This document shows, piece by piece, positions 22,512 through 29,562 of a stretch of DNA of 33,079 nt. Position numbers and translations under genes: made by a program. Each line of letters starts with the position of its first letter. The stretch's first letter is position 1. The notes under the pieces are model-generated. The model worked only from the letters and a program-made list of their open reading frames with translations, had not been told where the DNA came from and ran no database searches. The stretch comes from Clostridia bacterium (lineage in GTDB: Bacteria > Bacillota > Clostridia > Christensenellales > UBA1242): the NCBI GenBank assembly GCA_017616705.1, contig JAFZXQ010000044.1:1-33079 (forward strand), written 5' to 3'.

Positions 22512-23054
22512 TTACGCCTTAAAAGGCATCCCCATAAGTTTTAATAAGCTTCTAGCTTCGTCATCAGTTTTAGCAGTTGTTACGAAACAAACGTCAAAAC
22601 CTCTGATTTTTTCAATTTTGTCGTAAACGATTTCTGGGAAAATAAGTTGCTCTTTAACGCCATAAGAATAGTTTCCTTTGCCGTCAAATGCTGTTGCGCT
22701 AATTCCCCTAAAGTCACGAACTCTTGGAAGTGCAATGTTAATGAATTTATCCATAAATTCATACATTCTTATTCCTCTTAAAGTAACTTTTGCGCCAATT
22801 TTTTGTCCTTGTCTAACTTTGAAGTTAGCAACAGATTTTTTAGCCATAGTTACAACTGGTTTTTGACCAGCAATTGTTGCAAGTTCTTCAACTGCTAAGT
22901 TAAAGCTTTTGCTATTATCTTTAACATCACCAAGACCCATATTCAAAACTATTTTCTCAAGTTTTGGAACTTCATTGATGTTAGAGTAGCCATATTGCTT
23001 AACTAATGCAGGAACTACAACGTTAGTATATCTTTCTTTTAGTCTGTTTTCCAT
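22512..23054 (-). CDS. rplE: 50S ribosomal protein L5
   Basis: Binds 5S rRNA and contacts the P-site tRNA and S13. The 180 residues contain KIVLNMGLGD, FKVRQGQKIGAKVTLRG and the C-terminal FVTTAKTDDEARSLLKLMGMPF. Length is standard. The start has AAGGTAGGGG; it lies 11 bases after rplX. Confidence 0.97.
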   Translation of the reverse strand: MENRLKERYTNVVVPALVKQYGYSNINEVPKLEKIVLNMGLGDVKDNSKSFNLAVEELATIAGQKPVVTMAKKSVANFKVRQGQKIGAKVTLRGIRMYEFMDKFINIALPRVRDFRGISATAFDGKGNYSYGVKEQLIFPEIVYDKIEKIRGFDVCFVTTAKTDDEARSLLKLMGMPFKA

Positions 23055-23065
23055 AATCCCCTACC

Positions 23066-23587
23066 TTAAACATCCTTTTGAGTTTTTCTTACTGCTGGTT
23101 TAGCAGCGGTTTTGTTAGTTTTTGTTGCAACAGCTTTTTTAGCAGCAGTAGCTTTTGTTGCAGGTTTAGCTTCTGCCTTTTTTGCTGCTGGCTTCTTTTC
23201 AGTTTTAGTTTCAGCTTTTGCTTCTGCTTTTGCTTCAGCCTTAGCAGCTTTCTTTGTTTCTTTAACAAATTTCTTGTCAAGAACGCTTCCACACTTGCAA
23301 ACTCTTACGCTTTTGCCATCAACAACTTTGTGACCAACTCTTGTTGGTTTTCCGCAAGTTGGGCAAACTACCATAACGTTGCTTATTGAAATACCTGCTT
23401 CTCTTTTAATAATTCCGCCGTGATCTTGAGCACTTCTTGGTTTTGTGTGACGGCTAACAATGTTAACACCTTCAACTAAAACCCTGCCCTTTGCTGGGTT
23501 AACTGCAAGAACTTTGCCTTGTTTACCCTTATCTTTTCCGGCAATAACTAAACAAGTATCTCCTGATTTAATACTTACATTTACCAT
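23066..23587 (-). CDS. rplX: 50S ribosomal protein L24 with Lys/Ala-rich tail
   Basis: Initiates large-subunit assembly. The KOW core covers about residues 1-105, with IKSGDTCLVIAGKDKGKQG and a zinc-ribbon-like CPTC (75-78) and CKC (97-99) pair. Residues about 109-173 form a Lys/Ala-rich tail of repeated AKAEAK- and PAAKKAE-type units, like histone H1 tails, so the protein is about 65 residues longer than the usual 102-110. The frame is open without interruption and ends 11 bases before rplE. AGGAGGAAG precedes the ATG. Confidence 0.95.
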   Translation of the reverse strand: MVNVSIKSGDTCLVIAGKDKGKQGKVLAVNPAKGRVLVEGVNIVSRHTKPRSAQDHGGIIKREAGISISNVMVVCPTCGKPTRVGHKVVDGKSVRVCKCGSVLDKKFVKETKKAAKAEAKAEAKAETKTEKKPAAKKAEAKPATKATAAKKAVATKTNKTAAKPAVRKTQKDV

Positions 23588-23601
23588 CTCAAATCTTCCT
23601 C

Positions 23602-23970
23602 CTAAACAACTTCTGGTGCAAGTGAAATAATTTTCATGTAATCTTTATCACGAAGTTCACGTGCAATAGGTCCAAAGATACGAGTTCCTCTTGGTTGCTT
23701 TTGGTTATCAATTATAACAGCGGCATTTTCATCAAATTTAACATGACTTCCGTCACTTCTCTTGATTCCTTTAACACTTCTAACGATAACAGCCTTAACA
23801 ACCTCACCCTTTTTAACGGTTCCACCAGGAATAGCACTTTTTACTGATGCTACAATAACATCACCAATATTGCCACTTCGTCTGAAAGAGCCACCAACAA
23901 CTTGAATGCACATTAATTCTTTAGCACCTGTGTTGTCAGCAACCTTTAATCTTGTTTGTGGTTGAATCAT
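23602..23970 (-). CDS. rplN: 50S ribosomal protein L14
   Basis: Subunit-interface protein. The 122 residues begin MIQPQTRLKVADNTGAKELM and contain VVGGSFRRSGNIGDVIVASVK, RGTRIFGPIARELRDK and SLAPEVV, all standard. AAGGAG lies 9 bases before the ATG. It is 18 bases after rpsQ. Confidence 0.98.
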   Translation of the reverse strand: MIQPQTRLKVADNTGAKELMCIQVVGGSFRRSGNIGDVIVASVKSAIPGGTVKKGEVVKAVIVRSVKGIKRSDGSHVKFDENAAVIIDNQKQPRGTRIFGPIARELRDKDYMKIISLAPEVV

Positions 23971-23988
23971 ACTCTCTATCTCCTTGCC

Positions 23989-24246
23989 TTATTTAACTTT
24001 TTCAACAATTCTAACAAGGCGCCATCTCTTATCTTTTGATAAAGGTCTGGTTTCAGCGATTTCAACAGTGTCACCAATGTCACACTCGTTTTTCTCGTCA
24101 TGAGCCTTTAATTTTGTTGTTTTGTTTATTGTCTTTTTATAAATTGGGTCTTTTTCTTTCATACGAACTTCAACTGTTATAGTTTTGTCCATCTTATTAC
24201 TTGAAACGATACCAATTCTTGTTTTTCTTTCATTTCTAGTTGCCAT
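23989..24246 (-). CDS. rpsQ: 30S ribosomal protein S17
   Basis: Early 16S rRNA binder. The 85 residues show KTRIGIVSSNKMDKTITVEV, AHDEKNECDIGDTVEIAETRPLS as in the family, and KDKRWRLVRIVEK. The ATG shares a base with the rpmC stop (TAATG), indicating coupled translation. Confidence 0.97.
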   Translation of the reverse strand: MATRNERKTRIGIVSSNKMDKTITVEVRMKEKDPIYKKTINKTTKLKAHDEKNECDIGDTVEIAETRPLSKDKRWRLVRIVEKVK

Positions 24247-24500
24247 TACTTATTACCTCTTGACTTTTTAGTCTTTGTTGTAGCTTCTTGTGCTGGTTGA
24301 GTTTTAGCAATTCCTAATTCTCTTTCACGTAAGATTGTGTTAACCTTAGCAATGTTTTTCTTGCAAACGTTGATTGCAAGAGGGTTAGACAAACTTCCTG
24401 TTGCATGAGAAAATCTTAAATTGAACAATTCTTGTTTTAAACTAGCAAGTTTTTCAACAAGTTCGTTGTTTGTTAAACTAGATAATTCTTTTGCGTTCAT
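24246..24500 (-). CDS. rpmC: 50S ribosomal protein L29
   Basis: Exit-tunnel protein that helps bind trigger factor and SRP. The 84 residues carry the core LVEKLASLKQELFNLRFSHA and NPLAINVCKKNIAKVNTILRER. The last 18 or so residues (after RERELG) form a Thr/Lys-rich tail beyond the usual 65. It overlaps rplP upstream and rpsQ downstream by one base each (TAATG). Confidence 0.96.
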   Translation of the reverse strand: MNAKELSSLTNNELVEKLASLKQELFNLRFSHATGSLSNPLAINVCKKNIAKVNTILRERELGIAKTQPAQEATTKTKKSRGNK

Positions 24501-24961
24501 TATTGCTTATCCTCCTTGCTATTATTTGCAGGCTCATTAACATTGTTTTCAAGGTCAGCCTTTTTAACAATCTTAACTTTGCAAGGAAGTTTATAACTTG
24601 CAAGCCTTAAAGCTTCCATAGCAATATCTTCCTTAATTTCGCCCATTTCAAATAAAACTCTGCCAGGTTTAACAACTGCTACCCAATATTCAGGAGATCC
24701 TTTACCAGAACCCATACGAGTTTCAGCTGGTTTCTTACTAACTGGCTTGTGAGGGAAAATATTGATCCAAACTTTTCCGCCACGTTTTGTGTAACGAGTC
24801 ATTGCAATTCTGGCTGCTTCAATTTGGTTTGAAGTGATCCAGCATGGCTCAGTTGCAACAAGGCCGTATTCTCCGCGTGTTATCTTGTTACCACGAGTTG
24901 CAACGCCTTTCATACGTCCTCTTTGTTGTTTTCTTCTTTTAACTCTCTTAGGCATCAACAT
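24500..24961 (-). CDS. rplP: 50S ribosomal protein L16
   Basis: A-site region protein of the large subunit. The 153 residues begin MLMPKRVKRRKQQRGRMKG and contain ITSNQIEAARIAMTRYTKRG, KVWINIFPHKPVS and GSGKGSPEYWVAVVKPGRVL. The last 10 or so residues (NEPANNSKEDKQ) are an extra tail. The ATG at 24961 has AAGGAGG within the end of rpsC and overlaps it by 14 bases. Confidence 0.97.
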   Translation of the reverse strand: MLMPKRVKRRKQQRGRMKGVATRGNKITRGEYGLVATEPCWITSNQIEAARIAMTRYTKRGGKVWINIFPHKPVSKKPAETRMGSGKGSPEYWVAVVKPGRVLFEMGEIKEDIAMEALRLASYKLPCKVKIVKKADLENNVNEPANNSKEDKQ

Positions 24962-25625
24962 GAGTGTTTCCTCCTTGAGCGTTAGTTAAATTTTTCTTTC
25001 CTAAAATTTCGCCCTTATAAATCCAAACTTTAACACCAAGCTTTCCATAGATATGAGCTTCTGCAAACCCATAATCAATGTCAGCTCTTAAAGTTTGAAG
25101 TGGAAGGCTTCCCTCTTGATAGAATTCGCTTCTTGCAATTTCAGCGCCGTCAAGACGTCCACCAACCATAATCTTAATTCCCTGAACACCGGCTTTAGTG
25201 CAACGGTTTAATGCTTGTTTCATTGCTCTTCTGAAACCAACTCTGTTTTCAAGTTGGCTTGCGATGCTTTCAGCAACAAGTTGAGCATCAAAATCAGGAG
25301 ATTTGATTTCCATAACATTAACAACAACATTTTTAGCTGCGCTAATTTTAGCAAGTTGTGCTTTAAGAGTTTCAACTCCAGCGCCTTTTTGGCCTATAAC
25401 AAGACCTGGTCTTGAAGTGTAAACAGAAACAACTGTTTTATCAACGCTTCTATCAATGTTAACTTTGCTAATACCAAAATTTTTGTAATTTTTCTTAATA
25501 AAGTCACGGATTTTTCTATCTTCAAGAAGATATTTTGAAAAATCTTTGTTTGATGCATACCATTGGCTGTTCCAACCAGTGTTAACACCAACTCTTAGAC
25601 CGTGTGGATTAACTTTTTGTCCCAT
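24948..25625 (-). CDS. rpsC: 30S ribosomal protein S3
   Basis: mRNA-entry protein. The 225 residues begin MGQKVNPHGLRVGVNTGWNS, include the KH-type GLVIGQKGAGVETLKAQL, and show GVQGIKIMVGGRLDGAEIAR and YGKLGVKVWIYKGE. Length is normal. The ATG has TAGGAGGAG. It overlaps rplP, and rplV precedes it by 9 bases. Confidence 0.98.
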   Translation of the reverse strand: MGQKVNPHGLRVGVNTGWNSQWYASNKDFSKYLLEDRKIRDFIKKNYKNFGISKVNIDRSVDKTVVSVYTSRPGLVIGQKGAGVETLKAQLAKISAAKNVVVNVMEIKSPDFDAQLVAESIASQLENRVGFRRAMKQALNRCTKAGVQGIKIMVGGRLDGAEIARSEFYQEGSLPLQTLRADIDYGFAEAHIYGKLGVKVWIYKGEILGKKNLTNAQGGNTHVDA

Positions 25626-25634
25626 ACTCTCCTC

Positions 25635-26024
25635 CTAATTTTGTGCTACATCCAATTTAATTGTAATGTGGCTAGTTCTTTTCTTAATTGAATGTGCTCT
25701 GCCCTTGCTAACAGGTTGAAACCTTTTAAGAATTGGGCCACCATCAGCTTTTGCTTCGCAAACATAAAGGTCTGCTTTGTTTAAGCCAAGGTTGTTTTCA
25801 GCATTTGCTCCAGCGCTTTCAAGAACTTTAAGTGCATATTCAGCACCGCTGTTTGGCATGTTCTTTAAAATAGCTACAGCATTTTCATATTTTTCTCCGC
25901 GAATTACGTTAAGAACAATCCTAACTTTGCTTGGAGAAATTCTTACATATCTTGCAACTGCGTAAGCGCGCTTATCAGCGTTTTCTTTTCTTGCAGCTGC
26001 TTTTTCTCTACTTCTTGTTGCCAT
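25635..26024 (-). CDS. rplV: 50S ribosomal protein L22
   Basis: Lines the exit tunnel at its constriction. The 129 residues contain YVRISPSKVRIVLNVIRG, a GAEYALKVLESAGANAENN segment, and the tunnel-loop region ADGGPILKRFQPVSKGRAHSI. The start overlaps the rpsS stop by one base (TAATG). A Lys/Arg-rich N-terminal extension of about 20 residues precedes the core. Confidence 0.97.
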   Translation of the reverse strand: MATRSREKAAARKENADKRAYAVARYVRISPSKVRIVLNVIRGEKYENAVAILKNMPNSGAEYALKVLESAGANAENNLGLNKADLYVCEAKADGGPILKRFQPVSKGRAHSIKKRTSHITIKLDVAQN

Positions 26025-26302
26025 TATTTGCCTCCTGTTGCGCTTGCGCCTTTATGCCCTTTAAAAGTTCTTGTTGGGGCAAATTCACCAAGTTTATAAC
26101 CAACCATTTCGCTAGTTACATAAACTGGAACATGTTTTCTTCCATCATGAACACCAATCGTATGCCCAACCATTTCAGGAATGATTGTTGAACTTCTGCT
26201 CCAAGTTTTAACAACTTTCTTTTCATTTTTAGCATTAAGTTCATTGATTTGTTTTAACAAACTTTCAGCAACGAAAGGGCCTTTTTTAACACTTCTACTC
26301 AT
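26024..26302 (-). CDS. rpsS: 30S ribosomal protein S19
   Basis: Small-subunit head protein. The 92 residues begin MSRSVKKGPFVAESLL and include WSRSSTIIPEMVGHTIGVHD, GRKHVPVYVTSEMVGYKLGE and TRTFKGHKG. Standard length. AGGAGAAAG precedes the ATG. Confidence 0.98.
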   Translation of the reverse strand: MSRSVKKGPFVAESLLKQINELNAKNEKKVVKTWSRSSTIIPEMVGHTIGVHDGRKHVPVYVTSEMVGYKLGEFAPTRTFKGHKGASATGGK

Positions 26303-26313
26303 CGTTCTTTCTC

Positions 26314-27141
26314 CTAGTTAATTCTCTTTACCATAAATTTATTAGATCTGTTTTTCTTCTTACGAGTCTTATAACCCATTGCTGGTTTACCCCAAGGAGT
26401 AACAGGACCTGGATGACCAACTGGAGATTTACCTTCACCACCACCATGTGGGTGATCAACTGGGTTCATAACAGAACCACGAACTGTTGGTCTTGTTCCC
26501 ATATGTCTAACTCTTCCTGCTTTACCTAAAGAAACAATTTCATGTTCAACGTTACCAACTTGGCCAATTGTTGCCCTGCAAGTAACTAAAACTTTTCTCA
26601 TTTCTCCGCTTGGCATTCTAAGAGTTGCATATTTTCCTTCTTTAGCCATATATTGCGCACTAATTCCTGCGCTTCTAGCGATTTTTCCACCACGTCCTGG
26701 TTGGAATTCAATGTTGTGAACAACAGAACCAACTGGGATAACGTCAAGTGGAAGAGTGTTTCCTGCTTTAATTTCAGCATTTGCTCCGCTCATAACTGTA
26801 TCACCAACATTAAGGCCGATTGGAGCTAAGATATATCTCTTTTCACCATCAGCATAATTTAATAATGCGATATAAGCGCTTCTGTTTGGATCATATTCAA
26901 TGCTTGCAACTTTTGCAGGAATGTCATCTTTATCACGTTTGAAATCAATAACACGATATTTTTGACGGTTGCCGCCACCAATGTGACGAACTGTTAAACG
27001 GCCATATGAATTACGGCCACCAGTCTTTTTCTTTGTTTCAAGTAAAGACTTTTCTGGTTTGCTGGCTGTTACTTCTTCAAATGAAGGAGCACGACGAAAT
27101 CTTGTTCCAGCAGTTATCGGCTTAAATTGTTTAAGTGCCAT
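26314..27141 (-). CDS. rplB: 50S ribosomal protein L2
   Basis: Supports the peptidyl transferase centre. The 275 residues show FKPITAGTRFRRAPSFEEV, the RNA-binding RNSYGRLTVRHIGGGNRQKY region, and the C-terminal NPVDHPHGGGEGKSPVGHPG with the conserved His preceding GGGEG. Length is normal. GGGAG lies about 10 bases before the ATG; rplW is 18 bases upstream. Confidence 0.98.
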   Translation of the reverse strand: MALKQFKPITAGTRFRRAPSFEEVTASKPEKSLLETKKKTGGRNSYGRLTVRHIGGGNRQKYRVIDFKRDKDDIPAKVASIEYDPNRSAYIALLNYADGEKRYILAPIGLNVGDTVMSGANAEIKAGNTLPLDVIPVGSVVHNIEFQPGRGGKIARSAGISAQYMAKEGKYATLRMPSGEMRKVLVTCRATIGQVGNVEHEIVSLGKAGRVRHMGTRPTVRGSVMNPVDHPHGGGEGKSPVGHPGPVTPWGKPAMGYKTRKKKNRSNKFMVKRIN

Positions 27142-27159
27142 AATACTCTATCTCCCTAA

Positions 27160-27450
27160 TTATGAAAGACTATCAAAGAATGCAATAGACTTGCTGTCGC
27201 TAGTTAGCGTTACAACTGCCTTCTTGTAATTTCCTGTTAGCCCCTCATTTTTTCCTTGTCTTTTAATTTTGCCATATACGTTAGAAGTATTAACTGATGC
27301 AACTTTAACACCAAAAACTTCTTCAACGGCTTGTTTAATTTGGGTTTTGTTTGCGTTCTTAGCAACTTCAAATGTATATTTTTTGCTTGGAATATCAGCG
27401 TAAGTTTTTTCACTAAGAACTGGTCTTATAATAACGTCATGACTAACCAT
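27160..27450 (-). CDS. rplW: 50S ribosomal protein L23
   Basis: Exit-tunnel protein and docking site for trigger factor and SRP. The 96 residues begin with VSHDVIIRPVLSEKTYA and include YTFEVAKNANKTQIKQAVEE and VKVASVNTSNVYGK. The ATG overlaps the rplD stop by one base (TAATG). Confidence 0.97.
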   Translation of the reverse strand: MVSHDVIIRPVLSEKTYADIPSKKYTFEVAKNANKTQIKQAVEEVFGVKVASVNTSNVYGKIKRQGKNEGLTGNYKKAVVTLTSDSKSIAFFDSLS

Positions 27451-28070
27451 TATTTTAAAGCCTCCTCAATGTTTTTAAGAGCTGCTTTTGTTAAAATAAC
27501 TTTATCAGCCAAAACAACGTCATAAGTGCAAGCAAGGTTTGATGGAGTAACACAAACTCTATCAATATTTCTTGCGCTAAGATAAACGTTTTCATTGTTT
27601 TCGCCTGTTACAACTAAAACTCTCTTTTCTGCTTTAAGGTTTGCTAAGATTTTAGCAAATTCTTTTGTGTTTGGTTTAGCTAAGTTAAGTTCGTCAACAA
27701 CAATAATGTTTTTGTTTCTTGCAGTTTCGCTAAGTGCGCTAACAAAAGCACCTTGTTTCATTTGTTTGTTAACTTTTTGAGAGAAATCTCTTGGCTTTGG
27801 CGCAAACACAACGCCACCCTTGATCCATTGTGGAGCCCTGATAGAGCCTTGTCTTGCATTACCAGTTCCCTTTTGTCTCCAAGGTTTTCTTCCGCCACCC
27901 CTAACTTCACTTCTTGTTAGAGTGCTCTTTGTTCCTTGTCTTCCATTTGCAAGATAAGCAACAACAACTTGATGAATTAGCGCTTCGTTATATGGTTGGT
28001 TAAAAACTTCATCTTTTAAAGTTACTTTTCCAACTTCTTCGCCTAATGTGTTTAAAACTTTAGTTTGCAT
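27450..28070 (-). CDS. rplD: 50S ribosomal protein L4
   Basis: Tunnel-constriction protein; in Escherichia coli it also represses the S10 operon. The 206 residues show VVAYLANGRQGTKSTLTRSE, the loop GGGRKPWRQKGTGNARQGSI and RAPQWIKGGVVFAPKPRDF. The start has only a G-rich AGTAGGGGGCG site. It is a natural candidate for binding the structured leader before rpsJ, though that is inference. Confidence 0.97.
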   Translation of the reverse strand: MQTKVLNTLGEEVGKVTLKDEVFNQPYNEALIHQVVVAYLANGRQGTKSTLTRSEVRGGGRKPWRQKGTGNARQGSIRAPQWIKGGVVFAPKPRDFSQKVNKQMKQGAFVSALSETARNKNIIVVDELNLAKPNTKEFAKILANLKAEKRVLVVTGENNENVYLSARNIDRVCVTPSNLACTYDVVLADKVILTKAALKNIEEALK

Positions 28071-28084
28071 AGTTACGCCCCCTA

Positions 28085-28717
28085 CTAGTTAGCCTTAACA
28101 GCACTAGAAATTGTTACAACGCTTCCCTTTGCTCCTGGGATTGCCCCTTTGATTAAAAGAAGGTTGCGAGTAACATCGACTTTTGCGATTTCAAGGTTTT
28201 GAATAGTAACCTTTTCGTTACCATATTGACCTGGAAGTTTTTTGTTTTTGAAAACACGAGATGGATCACTGTTTGCTGCCATTGAACCTGGCTCACGGTG
28301 AACAGGACCAGCACCATGTGTCATAGGAAGCCTATGAGCATTCCAACGTTTAATAACGCCGCTGAATCCATGACCTTTGCTTGTTCCACTAACGTCAACA
28401 AGATCTCCAGCTTTAAATACGTCACACTTAATTTCGCTTCCTAAAGTTAATCCTTCGGCTGAGATTTTGAATTCTTTAAGATATTTCTTTGGTGCAACAT
28501 TTGCCTTTTTAAGGTGGCCAGCCTCTGCTTTTGTTAATCTATTTTCTTTTGTGTCACAAAAAGCTAGTTGAACAGCTTCATAGCCGTCTTTATCTGCAGT
28601 TTTGATTTGGCTAACCATGCATGGACCAGCCTCAACAACTGTTACAGGAACAACCTGACCATTAGCTGTAAAAATTTGTGACATTCCGATCTTTTTGCCT
28701 AATAATGCATTTTTCAT
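28085..28717 (-). CDS. rplC: 50S ribosomal protein L3
   Basis: Early-assembly large-subunit protein. The 210 residues begin MKNALLGKKIGMSQIF and include KGHGFSGVIKRWNAHRLPMTHGAG-type core (GHGFSGVIKRW, GPVHREPGSMAA) and KLPGQYGNEKVTIQNLE. A GTG directly precedes the ATG, so the start could be one codon earlier; the ATG at 28717, nine bases after AGGAGG, fits the family's usual N-terminus. It lies 20 bases after rpsJ. Confidence 0.96.
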   Translation of the reverse strand: MKNALLGKKIGMSQIFTANGQVVPVTVVEAGPCMVSQIKTADKDGYEAVQLAFCDTKENRLTKAEAGHLKKANVAPKKYLKEFKISAEGLTLGSEIKCDVFKAGDLVDVSGTSKGHGFSGVIKRWNAHRLPMTHGAGPVHREPGSMAANSDPSRVFKNKKLPGQYGNEKVTIQNLEIAKVDVTRNLLLIKGAIPGAKGSVVTISSAVKAN

Positions 28718-28737
28718 CACTAATTTCCTCCTTGCTC

Positions 28738-29046
28738 CTATAATTTAATTTTGATATCAACGCCAGCAGGAAGGTCGATCTTCATAAGTGAGTCAACTGT
28801 TTTTGCTGATGGGTTGTAAATATCAATTAACCTTTTATGTGTTCTAATCTCGAATTGTTCACGAGAGTCCTTATGTTTGTGTGGGCTTCTTAAAATAGTT
28901 ACCACTTCTTTTTCAGTTGGCATAGGAATAGGACCGCTTACCTTTGCGCCAGCTTTTTTAGCAGTTTCCACAATTCTTGCAGATGCAGAATCAACAAGTT
29001 CATGGTCATATGCTCTTAAATTAATTCTCATTTTTTGTGTTGCCAT
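28738..29046 (-). CDS. rpsJ: 30S ribosomal protein S10
   Basis: Small-subunit head protein and NusE transcription factor. The 102 residues include KMRINLRAYDHELVDSASA, GPIPMPTEKEVVTILRSPH, SREQFEIRTHKRLIDIYNPS and DLPAGVDIKIKL. GGAGGAAATAA precedes the ATG. It is the first gene of the superoperon; rpsL, rpsG, fusA and tuf are not upstream here, and an independent promoter with a long leader precedes it. Confidence 0.98.
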   Translation of the reverse strand: MATQKMRINLRAYDHELVDSASARIVETAKKAGAKVSGPIPMPTEKEVVTILRSPHKHKDSREQFEIRTHKRLIDIYNPSAKTVDSLMKIDLPAGVDIKIKL

Positions 29047-29212
29047 TTATTTCCTCCATTATTCCAACCACTTTGCCTCGGCGCTATACTGCCTAACACT
29101 AACTTTGGCAAATCGTTGTCGCACTAGTCTTGCTAGCACACTTGTCTGCGGAAATTCTCCATTTTGCCAGCCTACAAAATGGTAACTTCCCACTTCTTCC
29201 CATGGTATAGCG
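29047..29212 (-). promoter_or_regulatory. Structured 5' leader of the S10-spc-alpha operon
   Basis: The leader runs from the predicted start (about 29211) to the rpsJ ATG. An 8-bp perfect closing stem joins its 5' end (CGCTATAC, 29212-29205) to GTATAGCG (29089-29082). Inside it are: a hairpin CCATTTTG/CAAAATGG (29182-29175 with 29166-29159) with loop TAGGCTGG; a hairpin TGTGCTAG/CTAGTGCG (29140-29133 with 29127-29120), which uses G-U pairs and a CAAGA loop; and a short stem TGCC/GGCA (29110-29107 with 29093-29090) that abuts the closing stem. No U tract follows, so this does not look like a terminator. The ribosome binding site lies about 25 bases after the closing stem. A ribosomal-protein autoregulatory element is the likeliest role, but the family is unidentified. 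Confidence 0.65.
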
Positions 29213-29217
29213 AATAT

Positions 29218-29246
29218 ATTATACTTAACACCCGGCCCCGTGTCAA
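29218..29246 (-). promoter_or_regulatory. Consensus promoter of the S10-spc-alpha operon
   Basis: Minus-strand TTGACA (29246-29241), a 17-base spacer and TATAAT (29223-29218): both hexamers are perfect. The spacer is unusually GC-rich (CGGGGCCGGG) for this region. The base 7 after the -10 is G (29211), so initiation with GTP, as in growth-controlled Bacillota promoters, is plausible. Confidence 0.92.
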
Positions 29247-29314
29247 GAGATTTTTCAAAATTTTTCTAATATTTTTTAACTTTTTTCTAGAAGCAAAAAA
29301 TATTTATTTTTGCA

Positions 29315-29341
29315 ACAAAAAAACGGCGCAACGCCGTTTTT
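29315..29341 (-). terminator. Terminator after the DUF1858 gene
   Basis: CGGCG/CGCCG stem (29324-29328 with 29332-29336) with a 3-base loop, extended by A-T pairs, with T runs on both sides, so it could act on both strands. It lies 9 bases beyond the DUF1858 stop. The bases from here to the S10 promoter are AT-rich with nothing else seen. Confidence 0.85.
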
Positions 29342-29349
29342 GTTTTTAT

Positions 29350-29562
29350 CTAACCAGCAAAATATTCATTGAGTTTGCTAACGAGTTCGTCTACGTCAAT
29401 TCCATGAACCATGCAAGCTTCTTCAAGGCTTTCTGCCCTGCTCATTGGGCAACCAAGACAATGAAGCCCAAACCCTAAAAGAATTGGTATAACGTTTTCA
29501 TCAAGATTTATAACCTTTTCAATTGTCATTGTTTTAGTTATTTCAACTTTTCTCTTTTTCAT
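29350..29562 (-). CDS. DUF1858 domain-containing small protein
   Basis: A 70-residue protein with the DUF1858 layout: a short basic start, then TMTIEKVINLDENVIPILLGFGLHCLGCPMSRAES-type core, seen as ILLGFGLHCLGCPM with Cys35 and Cys38, and a C-terminal helix. The CxxC pair followed by PM is the family hallmark; function is unknown, with redox or metal roles suggested by the cysteines. AAAGGAG precedes the ATG, and the start overlaps the upstream gene's stop (ATGA), implying cotranslation with the unknown membrane protein. Confidence 0.85.
   Translation of the reverse strand: MKKRKVEITKTMTIEKVINLDENVIPILLGFGLHCLGCPMSRAESLEEACMVHGIDVDELVSKLNEYFAG

Noticed and set aside
29159..29182. Attenuator or terminator in the S10 leader
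   Set aside because: The hairpin CCATTTTG/CAAAATGG is followed by AGAATTTCCGC without a U tract, so transcription termination here is not supported.
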